Shown: positions 35,134-44,467, numbered from the stretch's first letter. The stretch: DNA of 64,000 nucleotides from Paraburkholderia aromaticivorans (GCF_002278075.1 NZ_CP022989.1:806001-870000); one strand, 5' to 3'. Notes: generated from the letters alone by a model not told the origin. Made by a program: numbers and translations.

Positions 35134-36456
35134 TTACTTCATGAATAGCGCAGGTGTTCGTGCGCCGTCGCGTGAAGAGATCTGAATGGTGCGGCCGGTT
35201 GCATTGCGAATGCACACGCCCATTTGCGACGATCCCGCCGCGACTTGCGATGCGACATAGCGTGTGATGTCGTTGATGCGCGGCTGCAACGCATTATCCA
35301 GGTAGATGCCGCCGATTCGCTGGTTCGTGTTGCAGACTGCAGCCGTTGGCAGGTGGGTGGTGTCATCCCAGTTCGTGGAAGCCGCGTAGATATCCAGCGT
35401 CACCGCACTCGTGTCCGTGACGTTCTGCGCCAGCGTCTGCAGATACGAGTTGGTGTACGGATAATCCTTCAGATTGGCAGGCGTCGGGAATTTAATCAAC
35501 ACGACGCTTCCGGCGTCCGAAGTCATCGTGCTATCGCTCGCATGCGTGACGCCACCGCCATCCACCCACACGTCGGCACTGGCCTTCGAGTAGTAGGTCG
35601 GGATGCTGTTGCTACACGCGATATTCGCATTGGAGCAGTTGTCGACCGCGTACTGCAGCGAATCGGTCTTCCACGTGTTGATGAAATCGGCGTGCGCGGT
35701 ATATAGGCTTCCCCATTGCGGCACCCACGTGCCATTCACGAATATCGGATCCATCGACAATTGCGCGGTCGAGAGATCGGGATCCTGCCCGAGGTCGTAC
35801 GCAACGTTGAGTTGCAATTCCGGAATCTTGACCGGATAAGCAGCCGGACATTTCCCGTCGGCCTGCCGGTAGGCCATATTCATGATGTGGCTGGCCATGT
35901 TCGGCACCAGAGTGCGGCCGTCCCAACAATCCGGAAAGTGGACCGAGATATCGAGCTGCGCGTAAGTGCCGCTGCTGTCCGTTACGACAGGGCAGCTAGT
36001 CGGCGCGATTTGCGTGTATGAACCGCCGCGGCACAGATAGTTGATCTGCGGCTTGGGCACGGATGAACGGTGATCGCCCGCCAGCATTTCCAGCCCTGCG
36101 GGAATCGTGTGCAGCGGAATCACCGGCTGGTCGTTCTTGTAGTAGGTCTTCTGATAGCTCGGCACGACAATCCCCGACGCGCGTCTTAACTGCGGAACCC
36201 AGTACGACGAAGGATCCGCCGCGGCATTGCAGGTGGTGACCTTGTTGTCGTTCAGCGAGTAGTACGTGCTGTACGCATCGGCGCCTGTATTGCCGAAAAA
36301 ATCGTGCACCATGGCTCGGCCGGGTTGCCCGGGAAAGACGATCGCATCGTCCGGCAACGTATGCGAATACGCGCATTGAACATTGAACTGGCCACCGGCG
36401 TAGGCAACGCCAGCCGGCAGGAACAACATGAGGCAGACTGCTGATCGCATTGACAT
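35134..36456 (-). CDS. Secreted DUF1996 domain-containing protein
   Basis: 440-residue exported protein of unknown function. Signal peptide MSMRSAVCLMLFLPAGVAYA. The mature region starts FNVQCAYSHTLPDDAIVFPGQPG, followed by HDFFGNTGADAYSTY, the DUF1996 hallmark, and DCWDGR further on. Several paired cysteines (for example CAY, CNAA, CRGG, CPVV, CWDG) suggest disulfides in the periplasm or outside. DUF1996 proteins are common in fungi and actinobacteria and patchy in proteobacteria. ATG 36456 is chosen because AGGAG lies seven bases upstream. Confidence 0.8.
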   Translation of the reverse strand: MSMRSAVCLMLFLPAGVAYAGGQFNVQCAYSHTLPDDAIVFPGQPGRAMVHDFFGNTGADAYSTYYSLNDNKVTTCNAAADPSSYWVPQLRRASGIVVPSYQKTYYKNDQPVIPLHTIPAGLEMLAGDHRSSVPKPQINYLCRGGSYTQIAPTSCPVVTDSSGTYAQLDISVHFPDCWDGRTLVPNMASHIMNMAYRQADGKCPAAYPVKIPELQLNVAYDLGQDPDLSTAQLSMDPIFVNGTWVPQWGSLYTAHADFINTWKTDSLQYAVDNCSNANIACSNSIPTYYSKASADVWVDGGGVTHASDSTMTSDAGSVVLIKFPTPANLKDYPYTNSYLQTLAQNVTDTSAVTLDIYAASTNWDDTTHLPTAAVCNTNQRIGGIYLDNALQPRINDITRYVASQVAAGSSQMGVCIRNATGRTIQISSRDGARTPALFMK

Positions 36457-36601
36457 GGGTAACTCCTGAGCGTGAACGAAAACGCGTTGCCAGCATGACA
36501 AGGCGTTCGAATGTCATTAGTTAGCTTACCCAATTATTTTCAGAATAGACCGCCGCTGCGCTACTGCGCCGCACCGCCATCCAGCTGCCAAAGACAGACA
36601 T

Positions 36602-36629
36602 AAAAAAAGCCTCCGGGATTTCCGGAGGC
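36602..36629 (-). terminator. Intrinsic terminator of the nag operon
   Basis: On the minus strand GCCTCCGG-AAATC-type loop-CCGGAGGC is followed by seven T, 70 bases after the nagE stop. Confidence 0.88.
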
Positions 36630-36698
36630 TTCTCGACTATCGTGGCTCGCGAACCGTGCGGCGGACCGAAGTCAGCGCGGTTCTGAGCGACGATAAAA

Positions 36699-38486
36699 TT
36701 ACGCGGGCTGCGGCGCCACGCCAGCGTCCGAACCCGGCGACAGACGCGCCGCCAGCTTTTCAGCGTAGCGCTGCGCTGCATCGCCGACGACGATATGGAA
36801 CGTGTCCGCAGCGACCCATGCCGTATCGAGCGTCGCCAGACGTTGACGATCGACCGACGAAGGATCGCGCACGACGATACGCAAACGCGTTGCCGCCACC
36901 GCATCCAGCGACACCACGTTGCCCGCGCCGCCGAACACGGCGAGCCAGCGCAGCGGATCGGGATCGAGCGGGCCGCCTTGCGCGCCCGATGCCGCAACCG
37001 GCGCGGCCGCCGCAGCGGGAGCCGCGGCCGGAGCCGCAGCAGCCACCACCGGCTTCACCGCGCCGCCACCTTGCGCGATCACCGTGCGGATTTCGTCCGC
37101 GATGATATCCGCTTCCGGTCCGATGATCACCTGCACGTTGGTCGAGCCGCGCTTGAGCACGCCGCGCGCGCCGATCGTCTTCAGCTCGTTTTCGGAGACC
37201 TTGTTCGAATCGACCACCGACAGACGCAGACGCGTCGTGCAGGCATCCACCACCGACAGATTCGACGCACCACCCAGCGCGGCGATATAACGCTGCGCGC
37301 GCGGCACAGCCGCACCGGCGACCGGCGAAACGAAACCACCGGCGGCAAACGAGTCGACTTGTTCGTCCGCTGCAGCCGGTTCGCGGCCCGGCGTCGCCAT
37401 GTTGAATCGGCGGATGAAGAAGCGGAACAGGCCGTAGTACACCACCATATACACGAGGCCGATCGGAATCGCCCACCAGCCTCTCGTCGACAGGCCGTAG
37501 TTCAGCACGTAGTCGATTGCACCAGCGGAGAACGTGAAACCGAGGTGAATGCCGAGCGCCGAGCAGATGGCGAGCGAGAGGCCCGTCAACAGCGCGTGGA
37601 TCACGTACAGCACCGGCGCGAGGAACATGAAGCTGAACTCGATCGGCTCGGTCACGCCCGTGAGGAACGACGTGAGCGCCATCGAGAACAGCAGGCCGCC
37701 GACCACCGCGCGGCGCTCCTTCGGGGCTTCATGGAACATCGCCAGACAGGCCGCCGGCAGGCCGAACATCATGACCGGGAAGAAGCCCGTCATGAAGGTG
37801 CCCGCGGTCGGGTCGCCCGCGAAGAAGCGATGCAGGTCGCCCGTCACCGCGGCGCCGCCCGGCGGCGTGAACGTGCCGAACACGAACCACGTCAGCGAAT
37901 TGAGGATGTGATGCAAACCCGTGACCAGCAGCAAACGGTTCAGCACGCCGAACACGAACGCGCCAAGCGCGCCCGCGGTGGTGAGCCAGTGGCCTGCCGT
38001 ATCGATCACGGCCTGCACCGGTTGCCACACATAACCGAACACGATACCGAGCGCGAGACAGACCACCCCCGTCACAATCGGCACGAAGCGTTTCCCTCCG
38101 AAGAACGCGAGGTAGTCGGGCAGCTTGATGTCCTTGTACCTGTTGTACAGCAAGCCCGCGACGATACCCGCCACGATCCCGGACAACACGCCCATGTTGA
38201 GCTTGTCGTTGATGTCCTTCATCACGGCGACTTCGATCAGATAACCGATCGCGCCAGCCAGACCCGCCACGCCGTTGTTGTCTTTCGCGAAACCGACCGC
38301 CACGCCGATCGCGAACAGCAGCGGCAGGTTGTCGAAGATCGCGCCGCCGGCGTCGGCGATCATCTTGATGTTGAACACATCGGGCTGGCCGAGTCGCAGC
38401 AGCAGGCCGGCAACCGGCAGCACCGCGATCGGCAGCATCAGCGCGCGTCCCAGCCGCTGAATCTTCAGAAACGGATTCCCATCCAT
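36699..38486 (-). CDS. nagE: N-acetylglucosamine-specific PTS permease, EIICB with an extra degenerate EIIB
   Basis: 595-residue sugar transporter that imports and phosphorylates N-acetylglucosamine. EIIC membrane domain fills residues 1-365 (LHHILNSLTWFVFGTF, GVTEPIEFSFMF). EIIB (about 398-470) has the phosphorylated Cys416 in DACTTRLRL. After an Ala-rich linker (475-505) a second EIIB-like domain (512-582, WLAVFGGAGNVVSLDAVAATRLRIVV) has Ala at the cysteine position. No EIIA is attached; it is in the upstream multiphosphoryl protein. ATG 38486 has GGAGG upstream. Last gene of the nag operon. Confidence 0.92.
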   Translation of the reverse strand: MDGNPFLKIQRLGRALMLPIAVLPVAGLLLRLGQPDVFNIKMIADAGGAIFDNLPLLFAIGVAVGFAKDNNGVAGLAGAIGYLIEVAVMKDINDKLNMGVLSGIVAGIVAGLLYNRYKDIKLPDYLAFFGGKRFVPIVTGVVCLALGIVFGYVWQPVQAVIDTAGHWLTTAGALGAFVFGVLNRLLLVTGLHHILNSLTWFVFGTFTPPGGAAVTGDLHRFFAGDPTAGTFMTGFFPVMMFGLPAACLAMFHEAPKERRAVVGGLLFSMALTSFLTGVTEPIEFSFMFLAPVLYVIHALLTGLSLAICSALGIHLGFTFSAGAIDYVLNYGLSTRGWWAIPIGLVYMVVYYGLFRFFIRRFNMATPGREPAAADEQVDSFAAGGFVSPVAGAAVPRAQRYIAALGGASNLSVVDACTTRLRLSVVDSNKVSENELKTIGARGVLKRGSTNVQVIIGPEADIIADEIRTVIAQGGGAVKPVVAAAAPAAAPAAAAAPVAASGAQGGPLDPDPLRWLAVFGGAGNVVSLDAVAATRLRIVVRDPSSVDRQRLATLDTAWVAADTFHIVVGDAAQRYAEKLAARLSPGSDAGVAPQPA

Positions 38487-38507
38487 TGATACCTCCAATC
38501 CTTTGTC

Positions 38508-38559
38508 TCTTTGTTGAACGTCTTTGTTGACCGTCTTTGTCGAACGTCGCTATCGAACG
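38508..38559. repeat. Four 13-bp tandem repeats between nagF and nagE
   Basis: Units TCTTTGTTGAACG, TCTTTGTTGACCG, TCTTTGTCGAACG and TCGCTATCGAACG follow one another in the untranslated spacer of the operon. The array ends 22 bp before the nagE start codon on the minus strand. Confidence 0.85.
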
Positions 38560-38623
38560 TCGTCGTCGCGTCTTGTAGCTCGGGTTGATAACTGAGCGAA
38601 GCCGGCTGCGGACCGTGTGGGGT

Positions 38624-41188
38624 TCAGTCCAAAGGCCAGGTTTCGCGGCTTGCTGCTCTTACCGCCTGCGCCGATTCGAGCGCCAGGGCATCCTGGGCGC
38701 GTTGACGGCACAGCTGATAATCGAGGCGGCGCACCCGCGCCTTGATGCCCGGCACCGACACCGGGTCCACCGAAAGCTCGGTCACGCCGAGACCGACGAG
38801 CAGCGGCATCGCGAGCGGATCGCCCGCCAGCGCGCCGCATACGCCGACCCATTTGCCGTGCTTGCCGGCGCCCTGCACGGTGGCGGCGATCAAGCGCAGC
38901 ACAGCCGGGTGCAAGCCGTCCGCCTGGGCCGCGAGGTCGGCCTGGCAGCGGTCCATGGCGAGCGTGTACTGCGTCAGATCGTTGGTGCCGATCGAGAGGA
39001 AGTCCGCGTGTTGCGCCAGTTGATCGGCAAGCAGCGCCGCCGACGGCACTTCGATCATCACGCCGACTTCGATCGGCTCCGTGCGGCCCGACTCGCGGGA
39101 GAATTCGTCGATACGCTTGCGGATGCGGATCAATTCGCCGACGTCGGTCACCATCGGCAGCAGAATGCGCACGGCGCCGAACGGTTGCACCGCGAGCAGG
39201 CCGCGCAGCTGATCGTCGAGCAGATCCGGGCGGACTTGCGCGAGGCGGATGCCGCGCAGGCCGAGCGCGGGATTCGGCTCGGGCGGCAGCGTCAGGTAAT
39301 CGACCTCCTTGTCCGCGCCGACATCCAGCGTGCGGATGATCGCGGTCCGGCCGCTCAACGCGTCGACGATTGCCTGGTAGCTCTGACGATGTTCGTCCGT
39401 GGTCGGCGCCGCGGCGCGGTGGATGAACAGCAGCTCGGTGCGCAACAGGCCGACGGAATCGGCGCCGTTTTCGACGGCGGTCTTCGCGTCATCGAGCGTG
39501 GCGATGTTCGCGGCCACTTCGATCGCGCGGCCGTCGGACGTGACCGCGGCTTGCTGCGAGGTGCGGCGATTGGCTTCGCGCACACCGGCAAGACGCGAGC
39601 GCTCCAGCCGCGCGCGTTCGACGTCGAGTGCGGTCGGTGCGAATTCGAGGCGACCGGTCGTGGCGTTCAGCACCACTTGCGTGCCCTCGGGAATCGCGTG
39701 CAACGCGTCGCCGACTGCCACCAGCGCGGGAATGCCCGCCTGACGCGCGAGAATCGCCGCGTGCGAGGTCGCGCCGCCGCGCGCCATCACGAGTGCGGTA
39801 ACGCGCGAGCGATCCAGCGTCGACAGATCGGACGGCGTGAATTCTTCCGCCGCGAGCACGGCTTCTTCCGGCAACGTGCGCGCCGCGGCATTCGTGTAAC
39901 CCAGCGCGCGCAGCACGCGCTTTTCGATGTCGCGCAGATCGGCGGCACGTTCCGCGAGCAACGCGTCTTCGATATTCGTCAGGATGGCGATCTGCGCACG
40001 GATCGCTTCGCGCCATGCAAAACCGGCGCTCTTGCCGAGGCTGATGAGATCGCGCGCGGCGTCGAGCAGCGTGGGATCTTCGAGCAACACGCGGTGCACC
40101 GCGAAAATGCCCGCTTCGCCGACCGCGCCGCGCTGCGATGCGTCGCGCACGGTCGTGCCGAGGTCCGCGTCGACAGTCGCAATCGCCTTGTCGAGCAGGC
40201 GGCTCTCCGCAGCGGAGGTGCCGCTCGCCTTCTCCGGCGGATCGATGTCCGCGTCGTCCCAGCGCACCAGCTTGCCGACCGCGATGCCCGGCGCGGCGCA
40301 GACACCGGCGAGCGTATTCGGGTCGAGCGCTTCGCCTGCCGGACGCGCCACGGCTTGCGGCGCAGGCGAGCTTTCGCGCGCGGGTTTTTCTTCGGCTTCG
40401 CCATGTGCTTCGCGCGTCAGTTCGTGAGCGATGGCTTCGATCGCGGCCTTGGCTTGCGCACCGACGCCGAGCAATTCCACAGTCGCGCCTTCACCCGCGC
40501 CGAGTCCGAGCAAACCGACCACGCTTTCGATCGCCGCCTTGCGCCCTTCGTAGCGCACTTCGACGCGCGCATCGAAACCGCGCGCGGCTTCACGGGCACG
40601 CGCCGCCGGACGCGCATGCAGGCCACCCGCGTGGACCAGCGTGACCTGCTGACGGGCTTCTTCCGTCACGTTCGTCGCCCCGGCCTGGCGCGACGCCTCG
40701 GCCGCCGCGCCGCTGCGCGCGCGCAGCACCAGCAGCGGCGTTTCGCCCGCCTTCAGCAGGCCGCCTTGCACACGCTCGACGATCTCGAACGCGTCGGAAT
40801 TGGCAATCGCGACCACCGACACGAGGCTCGGCGCCTTCAGCGCGACCTGATCCTGATCGAACTCGATCAGCACCTGGCCGGCGCGCACATGGGCGCCTTG
40901 CGCGACCATCGGCGCAAAGCCCTTGCCATTCAGCGCGACCGTATCGATACCGATGTGCAGCAGAATCTCGACGCCCTCGGCGGTGGCCAGCGTCACCGCG
41001 TGACCGGTGCGCGCGAGATGCGTCACGGTGCCGTCGCACGGCGCGACGAGGCGGCCCTCGAGCGGATCGATGCCGATGCCGTCGCCGAACATGCCGCCCG
41101 AAAACACAGGGTCGGGCACGTTCGCGAGCGGCACGACCGGACCGGTCATGGGCGCGAGTAAAACAATATGGCCTTCAGAATGGCTCAT
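38624..41188 (-). CDS. nagF: Multiphosphoryl transfer protein: EIIA-Glc, HPr and enzyme I fusion
   Basis: 854-residue cytoplasmic phosphorelay protein that passes phosphate from PEP to the NagE permease. EIIA-Glc-type domain (residues 1-160) with phospho-His78 in EILLHIGID. HPr domain (about 180-265) with phospho-His191 in GGLHARPAA. Enzyme I (about 293-854) with phospho-His476 in GGATSHAAILAR and the PEP-binding LRTELLFIHR, IGTNDLTQYTLAMDR and GVCGALAGD segments. This self-contained relay makes NagE independent of the general PTS proteins. ATG 41188 begins the family sequence; the frame is open further upstream but overlaps the next gene. Confidence 0.93.
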   Translation of the reverse strand: MSHSEGHIVLLAPMTGPVVPLANVPDPVFSGGMFGDGIGIDPLEGRLVAPCDGTVTHLARTGHAVTLATAEGVEILLHIGIDTVALNGKGFAPMVAQGAHVRAGQVLIEFDQDQVALKAPSLVSVVAIANSDAFEIVERVQGGLLKAGETPLLVLRARSGAAAEASRQAGATNVTEEARQQVTLVHAGGLHARPAARAREAARGFDARVEVRYEGRKAAIESVVGLLGLGAGEGATVELLGVGAQAKAAIEAIAHELTREAHGEAEEKPARESSPAPQAVARPAGEALDPNTLAGVCAAPGIAVGKLVRWDDADIDPPEKASGTSAAESRLLDKAIATVDADLGTTVRDASQRGAVGEAGIFAVHRVLLEDPTLLDAARDLISLGKSAGFAWREAIRAQIAILTNIEDALLAERAADLRDIEKRVLRALGYTNAAARTLPEEAVLAAEEFTPSDLSTLDRSRVTALVMARGGATSHAAILARQAGIPALVAVGDALHAIPEGTQVVLNATTGRLEFAPTALDVERARLERSRLAGVREANRRTSQQAAVTSDGRAIEVAANIATLDDAKTAVENGADSVGLLRTELLFIHRAAAPTTDEHRQSYQAIVDALSGRTAIIRTLDVGADKEVDYLTLPPEPNPALGLRGIRLAQVRPDLLDDQLRGLLAVQPFGAVRILLPMVTDVGELIRIRKRIDEFSRESGRTEPIEVGVMIEVPSAALLADQLAQHADFLSIGTNDLTQYTLAMDRCQADLAAQADGLHPAVLRLIAATVQGAGKHGKWVGVCGALAGDPLAMPLLVGLGVTELSVDPVSVPGIKARVRRLDYQLCRQRAQDALALESAQAVRAASRETWPLD

Positions 41189-41226
41189 CAAGCGGGACTC
41201 CTCGACACGTCGCATCTGATTTCTCG

Positions 41227-42243
41227 TCAGTGAGTTTCGGTGACTTTGTTGAGATGGCGCGGCGCATCGGGATTGCGCCCGCGCGCGGCGGCAAGGCCGG
41301 CGGCCATCACGTAAAAGGACAGGATGGCGGCGATCGGGTCGAGCGCCGCATGAGCGGTGGTGGCGAGCGGCAGCGTCGCTTCGGACACGTCGGCCGGCGC
41401 CGCGAGCAGCACGCGGGCGCCGCGCGCCCGCATGTCGCGCGCAAGTTGCAGCAAGCCGGCCTGTTCCGGGCCGCGCGGTGCGAAGACCAGCAGCGGGTAG
41501 TCGCGGTCGATCAGTTCCATCGGACCGTGGCGCACTTCCGCGCTCGAAAACGCTTCGGCCTGAATGCCGGAGGTTTCCTTCAGTTTCAGCGCGGCTTCCT
41601 GCGCGATGGCAAGACCCAGACCGCGGCCGATCACGATCATGCGCTCCACGCCGCGCAATTCCGCCACGGCATTCGACCAGTCGAGCTTGCCCGCGGCTCG
41701 CAGTGCTTCGGGCAACGTCTTCAACGCCGCAAGCAGGTCGGCGTCTTTCTGCCAATGCGCGACGAGCTGCGCGGAAATCGACAGCATCGCGACGTAGCTC
41801 TTGGTGGCCGCGACGCTCAATTCCGGGCCGGCAACGAGCGGCAACTCGAATTCGCACGCGTCGGCCAGGGGTGAGCCCGACACATTCACGGCGGCCACTG
41901 TCAATGCGCCCGCTCTGCGCAGCGCTTCCATGGTGCCGACCAGATCCGGGCTCTTGCCCGATTGCGAGAACGCCAGCGCGAGCTGATCGCGCACCTGCAG
42001 CGGCGCTTGCTGGAGCGTCGCGACCGACATGGGCAGCGAGGCGACCGGCACGCCGAGGCGGCTCATCGTCAGGCTCGCGAAGTAACTCGCCGCATGGTCG
42101 GAGCTGCCGCGCGCGACCGTCAGCGCGACATGGCGCGGTTGCTCCGCAAGCTTCGCCGCCAACGCCTCGACGCACGAGGTATCCGTGAGTTGCGCGGCGA
42201 CCGTTTCAGCGGACGCCAGCGCCTCTTTAAGCATATTCGACAA
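41227..42243 (-). CDS. nagB-II: SIS-domain glucosamine-6-phosphate deaminase (NagB-II type)
   Basis: 338-residue enzyme with two sugar-isomerase (SIS) domains, predicted to convert glucosamine-6-phosphate to fructose-6-phosphate and ammonia. Key stretches are VARGSSDHAASYFASLTMSRLG, FSQSGKSPDLVGTMEALR and IGRGLGLAIAQEAALKLKETSGIQAEAFSSAEVRHGPMELI. It replaces classical NagB, absent here, between nagA and the PTS genes. TTG 42243 is chosen: AAGGAG sits exactly six bases upstream, whereas the ATG at 42234 would be 15 bases away. It overlaps nagA by 17 bases. GlmS-like isomerase activity is excluded by the lack of a glutaminase domain. Confidence 0.87.
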   Translation of the reverse strand: MSNMLKEALASAETVAAQLTDTSCVEALAAKLAEQPRHVALTVARGSSDHAASYFASLTMSRLGVPVASLPMSVATLQQAPLQVRDQLALAFSQSGKSPDLVGTMEALRRAGALTVAAVNVSGSPLADACEFELPLVAGPELSVAATKSYVAMLSISAQLVAHWQKDADLLAALKTLPEALRAAGKLDWSNAVAELRGVERMIVIGRGLGLAIAQEAALKLKETSGIQAEAFSSAEVRHGPMELIDRDYPLLVFAPRGPEQAGLLQLARDMRARGARVLLAAPADVSEATLPLATTAHAALDPIAAILSFYVMAAGLAAARGRNPDAPRHLNKVTETH

Positions 42244-43330
42244 TTGCTTCTCCTTCGACGTAAGTCGCGCTCAACGCCAGTTCACGATCGAACACGACCA
42301 CGTCGGCCCATGCACCGCGCGCGATACGGCCGCGGTCTTCAATGCCCAGGTAGTCGGCGGCGTAGCGCGACAAACGGTTCGACACATCGGCGATCGGCAA
42401 GCCGATCGACACAAGATTGCGCAGCGCCTGATCCATCGTCAGGGTGCTGCCGGCGAGCGTGCCGTCGGCAAGACGCACGCCGCCGAGGCACTTCGTCACA
42501 TGCTGGCTGCCGAGGCGGTATTCGCCGTCGGGCATGCCGGTGGCCGAGGTGCTGTCCGTGACCACGTAGAGACGCGGAATCGCGCGCAGGGCCGCGCGGA
42601 TCGCGCCGGGATGCACGTGCAGCAGATCGGGAATGATTTCGGCGAACTCGGCGTGCGCGAGCGCCGCGCCGACGAGGCCGGGATTGCGATGGTGCAGCGG
42701 CGACATCGCGTTGAATAGATGCGTGAAGCCGCAGGCGCCGTGCTTGAGCGCGGCGACGGCATCGTCGTAGGTGCCGAGCGAATGGCCCAGTTGCACGCGC
42801 ACACCGCGCGCCGCCATCTCGGAGATGATCTCCATGTGGCCGGCAATTTCCGGCGCCAGCGTGACCACGCGAATCGGCGCGATGGACAGATACTTCAGCA
42901 CTTCGTCCATCACCGCCGAGACCGCCGCGTCCGGTTGCGCGCCGAGCTTGCCGGGATTGATATACGGCCCCTCCAGATGCACGCCGAGCACGCGTGCGCC
43001 GCCGGGCGTGCGAATCCGCGCGTTGTGGCCGAGGTCCGCGACGACGCTCATCAGTTCGTCGCGCGGCGCGGTCATGGTGGTGGCGAGCAGGCTCGTCGTG
43101 CCGTAACGCGCATGCGTGCGGGTGATGGTTTCGATTGCATTGCCGCCTTCCATCACGTCGGAGCCGCCGCCGCCATGCACGTGCAGATCGATGAAGCCGG
43201 GCAGGATGTACGGCGCGTGATTGGTCGACGGATCGACGCGTTCGCCGGTGAGCGCCGTGATGCGGCCGTTTTCGTATTCGAGCGTGCCGTGAATCCACCC
43301 ATCGGTGGTGAGTATGTTTCCGGTCAGCAT
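42227..43330 (-). CDS. nagA: N-acetylglucosamine-6-phosphate deacetylase
   Basis: 367-residue amidohydrolase removing acetate from GlcNAc-6-phosphate. Motifs: ILPGFIDLHVHGGGGSDVMEG with the metal-binding HxH, GVHLEGPYINPGKLGAQ, LGHSLGTYDDAV, THLFNAMSPLHHRNPG and YVVTDSTSATGMPDGEY with the catalytic aspartate. It follows nagR after 100 bases and is coupled to the deaminase gene by overlap, so both steps from GlcNAc-6-P to fructose-6-P are made together. Confidence 0.94.
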   Translation of the reverse strand: MLTGNILTTDGWIHGTLEYENGRITALTGERVDPSTNHAPYILPGFIDLHVHGGGGSDVMEGGNAIETITRTHARYGTTSLLATTMTAPRDELMSVVADLGHNARIRTPGGARVLGVHLEGPYINPGKLGAQPDAAVSAVMDEVLKYLSIAPIRVVTLAPEIAGHMEIISEMAARGVRVQLGHSLGTYDDAVAALKHGACGFTHLFNAMSPLHHRNPGLVGAALAHAEFAEIIPDLLHVHPGAIRAALRAIPRLYVVTDSTSATGMPDGEYRLGSQHVTKCLGGVRLADGTLAGSTLTMDQALRNLVSIGLPIADVSNRLSRYAADYLGIEDRGRIARGAWADVVVFDRELALSATYVEGEAIVEYA

Positions 43331-43430
43331 GAGTCTCTCTGGTGAGGCGTGATTCGGGGCGTGACTGAATGGCGCCTGACGGCGGCCGCGCGCCTGAATG
43401 TGCAGGCTGTGCGCCGCCCGGCCGGGCCCC

Positions 43431-44165
43431 TCAGGTGCGCAATTCGGCGACGAAGTCGTAGTAATCGTCGCGGCAATACGTGTCGGTCAGCTCGATGGCG
43501 CGCTGGTCGGCGCTATAGCCGATGCGGGTAATGACCAGCAGTGCCGAGCGTGGTTCGATGTCCATCAACGCAGCGATCTCGCTCGACGCGTTGACCGCGC
43601 GAAAGTGTTGCAAGGCACGCACGACCGCCGCGCCGCGGTGTTCGAGATAGCTGTACAGCGAGTCGCCGATGGCTTGCGGGTCGGGCACGATCGCGGCCGG
43701 CAGCGCCGAATGCTCGACCGCCATGACGATGCCGTCCGCGCGCCGCAAGCGCCGCAGACTCGTCACCGCCGCGCCGGGCGACAGGCCGAGATGCACCAGC
43801 TCTTCACGGTTGGCGGCGCGGATATCGCGCTCGAGCCACACCGAGTCCGGCCGGAACCCGCGCTGCTGCATCTTCTTCGTAAAACCGGTGAGGCGCGAGA
43901 GCGGGTCTTCGACGCGCGGCGTGATGAAACTGCCCGCGCCGCGAGCACGCCGGATCAGGCCTTGCTCGACCAGCAGCTCGATTGCCTTGCGCGCCGTGAT
44001 GCGCGACACCCCAATGGCGTCCGAGAGCGTGCGCTCCGAGGGCAGCGCCTCACCCGCGGACCATACGCCGCAGTGGATCGCCGTCGCGAGATTGCGCGCG
44101 AGCTGCAAATAGAGCGGCGTGACGTTGCGGGCGTCAGGCATCAGTGCGGACCAGCGAGTTTCCAT
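43431..44165 (-). CDS. nagR: GntR/HutC-family repressor of the nag operon
   Basis: 244-residue regulator. The N-terminal winged helix-turn-helix (TPLYLQLARNLATAIHCGVW, LPSERTLSDAIGVSRITARKAIELLVEQGLIRRARGAGSFI) is followed by a UTRA effector domain (about residues 95-240), which in NagR/DasR proteins binds phosphorylated amino sugars. First gene of the operon it probably controls. A perfect inverted repeat overlaps its own promoter. ATG 44141 is an alternative start eight codons inside. Confidence 0.87.
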   Translation of the reverse strand: METRWSALMPDARNVTPLYLQLARNLATAIHCGVWSAGEALPSERTLSDAIGVSRITARKAIELLVEQGLIRRARGAGSFITPRVEDPLSRLTGFTKKMQQRGFRPDSVWLERDIRAANREELVHLGLSPGAAVTSLRRLRRADGIVMAVEHSALPAAIVPDPQAIGDSLYSYLEHRGAAVVRALQHFRAVNASSEIAALMDIEPRSALLVITRIGYSADQRAIELTDTYCRDDYYDFVAELRT

Positions 44166-44216
44166 GGGACTCCGGCGGCCGTCGCGAAAAGGTAGGCCTA
44201 CGAAAAATAAGAGCCC

Positions 44217-44253
44217 ATTATATAACCAACATAATACCAGTCAATCAACTGGT
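44217..44253 (-). promoter_or_regulatory. nag operon promoter with overlapping NagR-type operator
   Basis: On the minus strand TTGACT (44239-44244), a 16-bp spacer and TATAAT (44217-44222) form a strong sigma70 promoter. The perfect palindrome ACCAGT-N6-ACTGGT (44236-44253) covers the -35. A further half-site AATACCAGT recurs at 44434-44442. In the 44166-44536 gap no gene is seen. Confidence 0.65.
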
Positions 44254-44467
44254 TCCATGCTGGTACGATGGGGCGCAAAGCCTTGCCGGGTAAGGCTGGA
44301 AGGGGTCGCGGAAGCATCTGGAGCGCCGTTTCAGGGAACCAGGACTTACCCGTATTCGCCCTCTGAAAGGCTGCCAGGTGGTCGAACCGCGGTTCTAACC
44401 GCAGCGGAAATACGGCAGGATCGATACCTTTTAAATACCAGTTCGCGCAACCCTTTGCCGGGACGGC

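Noticed and set aside
38585..41161. An 858-codon open frame on the plus strand opposite nagF
   Set aside because: It is the antisense shadow of a long, GC-rich gene whose product has full PTS domains. The shadow reads as Arg/His-rich low-complexity sequence without any family motif.
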